Shown here: one piece after another, positions 14,645 through 18,236 of the stretch
Layout of the letters: each line of letters starts with the position of its first letter
How positions within the stretch are numbered: position 1 is the stretch's first letter
Position numbers and translations under genes: made by a program
The notes under the pieces: generated by a model
What the model saw: only the letters and a program-made list of their open reading frames with translations
What the model was told of the DNA's origin: nothing
Database searches by the model: none
NCBI GenBank assembly: GCA_947371865.1
Contig: CANBRH010000021.1
Coordinates: forward strand, 1-18,236
Length of the DNA: 18,236 nucleotides
Direction: 5' to 3'
Source: Actinomycetota bacterium
GTDB taxonomy: Bacteria; Actinomycetota; Actinomycetes; Nanopelagicales; Nanopelagicaceae

Positions 14645-15952
14645 ATGTTTGAACGACGACGTTCAAAGCGCACAATCTTCGCTTTGGCGACGCTTGCCGC
14701 AGGAGCACTTGCAGTAACCGCCATCCCAGCCCAAGCGTTTAATGTGCACACCACAGATGGTGTCACTCCGACAACAATCAAGCTCGGAATCACAATCCCA
14801 CTTACCGGCAGCGCAGCTCCTGGTTACAACAAGATTCCTGCAGCCATGATCGCTTACTTCAATTACGTCAATGACAATGGCGGAGTAAATGGTCGAAAGA
14901 TTCAACTTGTCGTGAAAGACGATGCATATCTGCCCACATTGGCTGTAGCAAAGACCAATGAATTAATTTTGAAAGATAAAGTTTTCGCCGTCATCGGCGC
15001 ACTGGGTACTGCCAACCATATTGCAGTTTCCAAGTCGGTTAACTTGGGCCGTCGCGGAGTTCCGGATCTCTTCCTCAATACCGGCTTCAGCGGATTTGCC
15101 GATGCAAAGAAGTACCCAACAACATTCTCCCTCTTTCCTTCTTACATTATGGAAGCAAAGATCATGGGCCAATATCTCAAAGATAAATTCCCTGGAAAGA
15201 AACTTGGTTTGATTTATCAGGCTGATGATTTTGGTACTGATGCGCTTGCTGGTTTTAAGCAGGCAGGCACCAACTTTGCCGTCAAAGTTTCCTACGCATC
15301 CGGTTCACAAAGCGCGCAGACCGCAGCCGGTTGGGTTAGCAAACTTAAGACTGCTGGCGCTGAAGTTGTAGTTATGTTTGGCGTTACCACTGCCTCCGGA
15401 GCTGCTCTCGCTACTTCTGCAGCGCTGGGATATAAAGCTCAATGGATTCTCGGTTCTGTCGGCGGCGACGCTACGACTCTCAAGGCGGTTGGAGTTCCTG
15501 CCGTAGTCTTAACGGGAGCAATTGGCGCTTCTTTCCTTCCTGCACCAACGGATACATCCGACCCTTACGTTGCATTCTTCCAAGGCATCAACACCAAATA
15601 CAACGGTGGTGCTGTCTTCGATAACAACGTTTTGGTTGGCATGAACACTGCAATGATGACAGTTCAAGCACTTCGCGCAGCTGGATCTAATCCAACTCAA
15701 AAAGGTTTGGTCGCTGCCCTAGAAAGCAAAGGCTCCACTTTTGCTAGCGCAGGATTGGCACCATTGAACTACGCAAAGGGTGTCCACGTCGGCTACAACG
15801 GGTATTGGTTTGGAAGCTACAACTCCTCCGGCGAACTCAAGCCTGTCGGTGGCGATTACTCGGTTTACACCACAGATTCAGGCGCTGGCGCAATTGTGAA
15901 ATCAACTTATGTGCGTCCAGCACTTCCTGCTAACGGATTGCCTACAAACTAA
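14645..15952 (+). CDS. livK: Secreted substrate-binding protein of the Liv-type importer (LivK-like)
   Basis: This is a 435-residue periplasmic-binding-like protein (fold type I, LivK/amide-binding class). The start is fixed by GGAAGGA (14633-14639) five bases before ATG 14645. Residues 1-31 form a signal peptide: basic FERRRSKR, a hydrophobic Ala-rich core, and IPAQA with predicted cleavage after Ala31. The mature part begins FNVHTTDGVTPTTIKLGITIPLTG, then FNYVNDNGGVNGRKIQLVVKDD and LIYQADDFG, all typical of the family. No cysteine occurs anywhere in it, so there is no lipobox and no lipid anchor. How it stays near the membrane in a monoderm is unclear. It ends 14 bases before the hydrolase gene. 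Substrate cannot be assigned. Confidence 0.9.
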   Translation: MFERRRSKRTIFALATLAAGALAVTAIPAQAFNVHTTDGVTPTTIKLGITIPLTGSAAPGYNKIPAAMIAYFNYVNDNGGVNGRKIQLVVKDDAYLPTLAVAKTNELILKDKVFAVIGALGTANHIAVSKSVNLGRRGVPDLFLNTGFSGFADAKKYPTTFSLFPSYIMEAKIMGQYLKDKFPGKKLGLIYQADDFGTDALAGFKQAGTNFAVKVSYASGSQSAQTAAGWVSKLKTAGAEVVVMFGVTTASGAALATSAALGYKAQWILGSVGGDATTLKAVGVPAVVLTGAIGASFLPAPTDTSDPYVAFFQGINTKYNGGAVFDNNVLVGMNTAMMTVQALRAAGSNPTQKGLVAALESKGSTFASAGLAPLNYAKGVHVGYNGYWFGSYNSSGELKPVGGDYSVYTTDSGAGAIVKSTYVRPALPANGLPTN

Positions 15953-15966
15953 TGAGGACCTCAATC

Positions 15967-17604
15967 ATGCAACAGAAGAAAAGTAAGAAGATTGCTCTAT
16001 TAGCTGCTGGTGCCCTAGTTTCCCTGGCAATCTCAGCAATGCCAACTGCTGCTCGTGCAGCAGATCCTGCTTGCGCTACCGCTGGTGGCGTCACTAGTTG
16101 CCAAGGTGCAACCAGCGACGGTGCTGCTTATGTAATGCAGGTACCTGCTAACTTCAACGGCGTCTTAATGCTTTATTCACACGGTTATCGCTATCCAGTA
16201 GATATTCCTGCTGGTATTCCAGTCGTGGGAGGATACAAAGTTGTCACCATTGCTCAGCAAGGACCTGATGCAGTCGTCATTGGCTCTCTGCTCAAGCAAG
16301 GATACGGAGTTGCCGGTTCAGCATTTCCAGTTCAAGGTTGGAATGCAGATGCAGGCGTCAAGAGCGATGTGGAATTAATCGGTCTCTTTCGCAAGCAATT
16401 CCCTGCCACCACCAAAGTTGCCGCTTGGGGTTCATCCCTAGGAGGATTCATTACTCAAGCACTTGCTGAAAAGCATCCAGAACTTGTTGATGCAGCAGCA
16501 CCAATGTGCCCGGCAATCGGTTCAGTCGAAGCTGAACTCACCATGGCTGGAGATGTGCTCTGGGGTATGAAGACTTTCTTTGATCCCACGATCAAGGCTC
16601 ATAACTATTCAGCCGGTGCTGCGGGTTATGCCGAAGCAATGGGGGACTTGGTAAAGGTATTTACTGTTCTCGGTAAATTGCAGGCCGGCATCTCATCCGG
16701 AGCTTGGCCAGATTCTGCCGGTCCTGCCGGCACTGCGTTGGCTTCGATTCCTTCTCGTTCAGCGTTGTTGATGGTCGGCCTCATGGCTGGCTTGCCTGCC
16801 CAAAGCTCGCACTTTGATGCTACTTCAGGTCCAGGTTCGGCTAACTCTGCTGCGTATACCTCTTTTGCATTGGCTGCTAGCCCTGCACTTGCAGTTCTAG
16901 AGAACATCGCAAATGCTGCAGTTCTGGGAGTCATGGCAACGTATGATGTTGAACAACAAGCTGGTGGCGCCGTCTTTGATAACTCAAAGACAGACTATTC
17001 CGCGCGCGTTGAATCCGATTCCGCAATCTTCAATGCCGCTCTGAGTGGCAGCGATGCAATTGCCGGAATGTTGGCATTCCTCAATCCTGCAAACCCTGCC
17101 GCTCCTCGTTGGAGCGCAGATAGCGCAGCGGTTACCAAGATGCGCGCACTTGTTTCACATACCGGGAAGATCAATGTTCCAACGATCGCCTTGGCAAGCG
17201 TTGCCGACCCAGTCACACCTGCCGGAAACGTGCAGTGGTTGGCTGATCGCTACGCCGAGCAATATGCCGCTCAAAAGGCCGCAGCCTTGAAAGAGTTCTT
17301 AACAACTCACGAATACACCGCACCTGCCAAGAACTTCATCGCTATCTGGGCTCCAACCCCAAATACCTATACCAAGTTCACGGCAACCGGCGCTCCAGAT
17401 ACAACCGTACCTGGCGCAAATGGAACTGGTCACTGCAACTACACCGATGCACAAATGCTCGCTATCGCTAACTTGGTGGGCGCTGCTGCAAAGACCGGAG
17501 TTCTTAAGTCCGGTGGACCGCTAACAACATTGGTACGCAAAGCTGGGGGATTGTCACTTGATCCCAAGTTCCGCGCTCCTTTGCTCAAGTTCTATGGTGA
17601 ATAA
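15967..17604 (+). CDS. Secreted alpha/beta hydrolase
   Basis: This is a 545-residue exported serine hydrolase. GAGGA (15954-15958) sits eight bases before ATG 15967; an earlier ATG overlapping the previous stop lacks a ribosome-binding site. Signal peptide 1-31 (QQKKSKK, hydrophobic core, AARA) precedes ADPACATAGG. The core starts VLMLYSHGYRYP, which supplies the oxyanion HG. The nucleophile elbow GSSLG gives Ser157, followed by Asp414 in ASVADPVTP and His489 in GTGHCNYTD. A roughly 200-residue Ala-rich lid lies between Ser and Asp. Only four cysteines are present (36, 45, 181, 490), suggesting two disulfides, one beside the catalytic His. It could be an esterase, amidase or peptidase. The position after livK suggests that it feeds the importer. 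Confidence 0.85.
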   Translation: MQQKKSKKIALLAAGALVSLAISAMPTAARAADPACATAGGVTSCQGATSDGAAYVMQVPANFNGVLMLYSHGYRYPVDIPAGIPVVGGYKVVTIAQQGPDAVVIGSLLKQGYGVAGSAFPVQGWNADAGVKSDVELIGLFRKQFPATTKVAAWGSSLGGFITQALAEKHPELVDAAAPMCPAIGSVEAELTMAGDVLWGMKTFFDPTIKAHNYSAGAAGYAEAMGDLVKVFTVLGKLQAGISSGAWPDSAGPAGTALASIPSRSALLMVGLMAGLPAQSSHFDATSGPGSANSAAYTSFALAASPALAVLENIANAAVLGVMATYDVEQQAGGAVFDNSKTDYSARVESDSAIFNAALSGSDAIAGMLAFLNPANPAAPRWSADSAAVTKMRALVSHTGKINVPTIALASVADPVTPAGNVQWLADRYAEQYAAQKAAALKEFLTTHEYTAPAKNFIAIWAPTPNTYTKFTATGAPDTTVPGANGTGHCNYTDAQMLAIANLVGAAAKTGVLKSGGPLTTLVRKAGGLSLDPKFRAPLLKFYGE

Positions 17605-17618
17605 CCAATAGTTAATCG

Positions 17619-17660
17619 GAAAACTGGCCCAGTGAATTCACTGGGCCAGTTTTCTTTTCT
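17619..17660 (+). terminator. Strong intrinsic terminator, perfect 36-nt palindrome
   Basis: Bases 17619-17654 form a perfect palindrome centred on GAATTC. The left arm reads GAAAACTGGCCCAGTG and the right arm is its exact complement, ending CCAGTTTTC and followed by TTTTCT. The RNA stem would have up to 16 pairs with a four-base AATT loop, GC-rich in the middle, with a U-rich tail. It ends the liv-hydrolase unit 14 bases after the stop codon. As both arms are bounded by A4 and T4, it could act on either strand, but no convergent gene is present. Confidence 0.9.
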
Positions 17661-17667
17661 AACCGAC

Positions 17668-17673
17668 TAACCT
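17668..17673 (+). promoter_or_regulatory. Predicted -10 box for leaderless tsaE
   Basis: TAACCT fits the actinobacterial -10 pattern TANNNT. Its last base is seven bases before the GTG at 17681, so transcription would start at or next to the start codon. No Shine-Dalgarno exists between the upstream terminator and the GTG. No clear -35 box is seen; that position falls in the terminator arm. The same hexamer forms the predicted -10 of rplM. Confidence 0.5.
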
Positions 17674-17680
17674 TTATCTC

Positions 17681-18124
17681 GTGCCACTTCTCATTTCCGA
17701 TCTCTCCGGTATGCACCAGTGGGGTGAAAAGTTCGGTGGGCAACTTCGCGCCGGAGATTTAGTTGTGCTCACTGGACCTTTAGGTGCAGGCAAGACCGCG
17801 TTGGTGCAGGGGATAGGCAAGGCCTTAGGAATGCTTGACATTACATCGCCAACTTTTGTGATTTCTCGCGTTCATCACGCCGCAATTCCGTTGGTGCATG
17901 TCGATGCGTATCGTCTACTCGATAATCCGATGGCACTCTTTGATGATCTAGATCTCGATACCTTGCTCGATACCAGCATTGTATGTATTGAATGGGGATC
18001 GGAAGTCGTACAACGTTTGTCCCACGACTATCTTGAACTCGCTCTTGAATATGGCGTCGAAGAGACCGAGCGAACAATTACTGCAACAGCGCACGGTCAA
18101 CGTTGGAGTCAATTTCAATTATGA
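17681..18124 (+). CDS. tsaE: tRNA threonylcarbamoyladenosine biosynthesis ATPase TsaE
   Basis: TsaE is the ATPase that works with TsaB and TsaD to place threonylcarbamoyl on A37 of ANN-decoding tRNAs. The 147-residue length is typical. The P-loop GPLGAGKT covers residues 32-39. ITSPTFVISRVH (54-65), HVDAYRL (73-79, Asp75) and CIEWGS (102-107, Glu104) are the family signatures. The GTG start follows a terminator and a TAACCT box, with no ribosome-binding site, pointing to a leaderless mRNA. The stop codon overlaps the tsaB start (ATGA), as in many Actinobacteria. Confidence 0.96.
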   Translation: MPLLISDLSGMHQWGEKFGGQLRAGDLVVLTGPLGAGKTALVQGIGKALGMLDITSPTFVISRVHHAAIPLVHVDAYRLLDNPMALFDDLDLDTLLDTSIVCIEWGSEVVQRLSHDYLELALEYGVEETERTITATAHGQRWSQFQL

Positions 18125-18236
18125 CCACATCCTTAGTTTTAGATACCTCCACCAGCCGCACGACGGTTGGCATCGTTCAAGATGGCGTTGAGATTGCACA
18201 CTTCCACCACGATGATCCGCTTGCGCACGGCGAGGT
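18121..18236 (+). CDS. tsaB: tRNA threonylcarbamoyladenosine biosynthesis protein TsaB (partial, 5' end)
   Basis: The frame from ATG 18121 runs open to the window edge, giving 38 full codons. SLVLDTSTSRTTVGIVQDG matches the N-terminal ASKHA-fold phosphate-binding strand of TsaB (usually LALDTST). TsaB is the scaffold partner of TsaD in t6A synthesis. The four-base overlap with tsaE (ATGA) and the known tsaE-tsaB pairing support the call. The C-terminal part lies outside the window. Confidence 0.9.
   Translation, partial: MTTSLVLDTSTSRTTVGIVQDGVEIAHFHHDDPLAHGE

Noticed and set aside
17634..17639. GAATTC at the palindrome centre as a restriction-site or cloning scar
   Set aside because: It arises naturally as the centre of the perfect terminator palindrome; nothing else looks artificial.

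Overview
The window is a contiguous, almost fully coding, single-strand stretch of an actinobacterial chromosome. Every recognised gene lies on the + strand and no gap reaches 300 bases; the longest (4705-4877) holds a promoter and leader for rplM. The gene order rpsK-rpsD-rpoA-rplQ-truA ... rplM-rpsI-glmM-glmS-acpS-alr ... tsaE-tsaB is the classic actinobacterial one. The base composition looks moderate (about half G+C by eye), intergenic gaps are very short, and many genes overlap by 1-8 bases. This suggests a streamlined, non-high-GC actinobacterium, perhaps a freshwater acI/Nanopelagicales-type lineage. That lineage guess is inference only.

Region 1 (1-4704) is information processing. It holds the tail of S11, then S4 in the zinc-binding form, RNA polymerase alpha, L17, tRNA pseudouridine synthase TruA and an ABC-F ATPase. 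A perfect 11-bp hairpin lies inside the first codons of truA. Region 2 (4705-5834) is the rplM-rpsI unit with its own promoter and a leader of about 100 nt that can form two hairpins. Region 3 (5873-11191) is a cell-envelope block: GlmM and GlmS (amino-sugar supply for peptidoglycan), a PAP2-family membrane phosphatase, AcpS and alanine racemase.

Region 4 (11192-17660) is the accessory-looking part. It is a complete branched-chain-amino-acid-type ABC importer (two ATPases, two permeases, one secreted binding protein) followed 14 bases later by a secreted alpha/beta hydrolase, and closed by a strong palindromic terminator. It sits between alr and tsaE, which are often close neighbours in Actinobacteria. 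The layout suggests that an exported hydrolase frees a small molecule which the importer then takes up; the substrate is unknown. Region 5 (17668-18236) starts a new unit with an apparently leaderless tsaE and the 5' end of tsaB, for t6A tRNA modification.

No tRNA, rRNA, CRISPR array, insertion sequence or prophage gene was seen.
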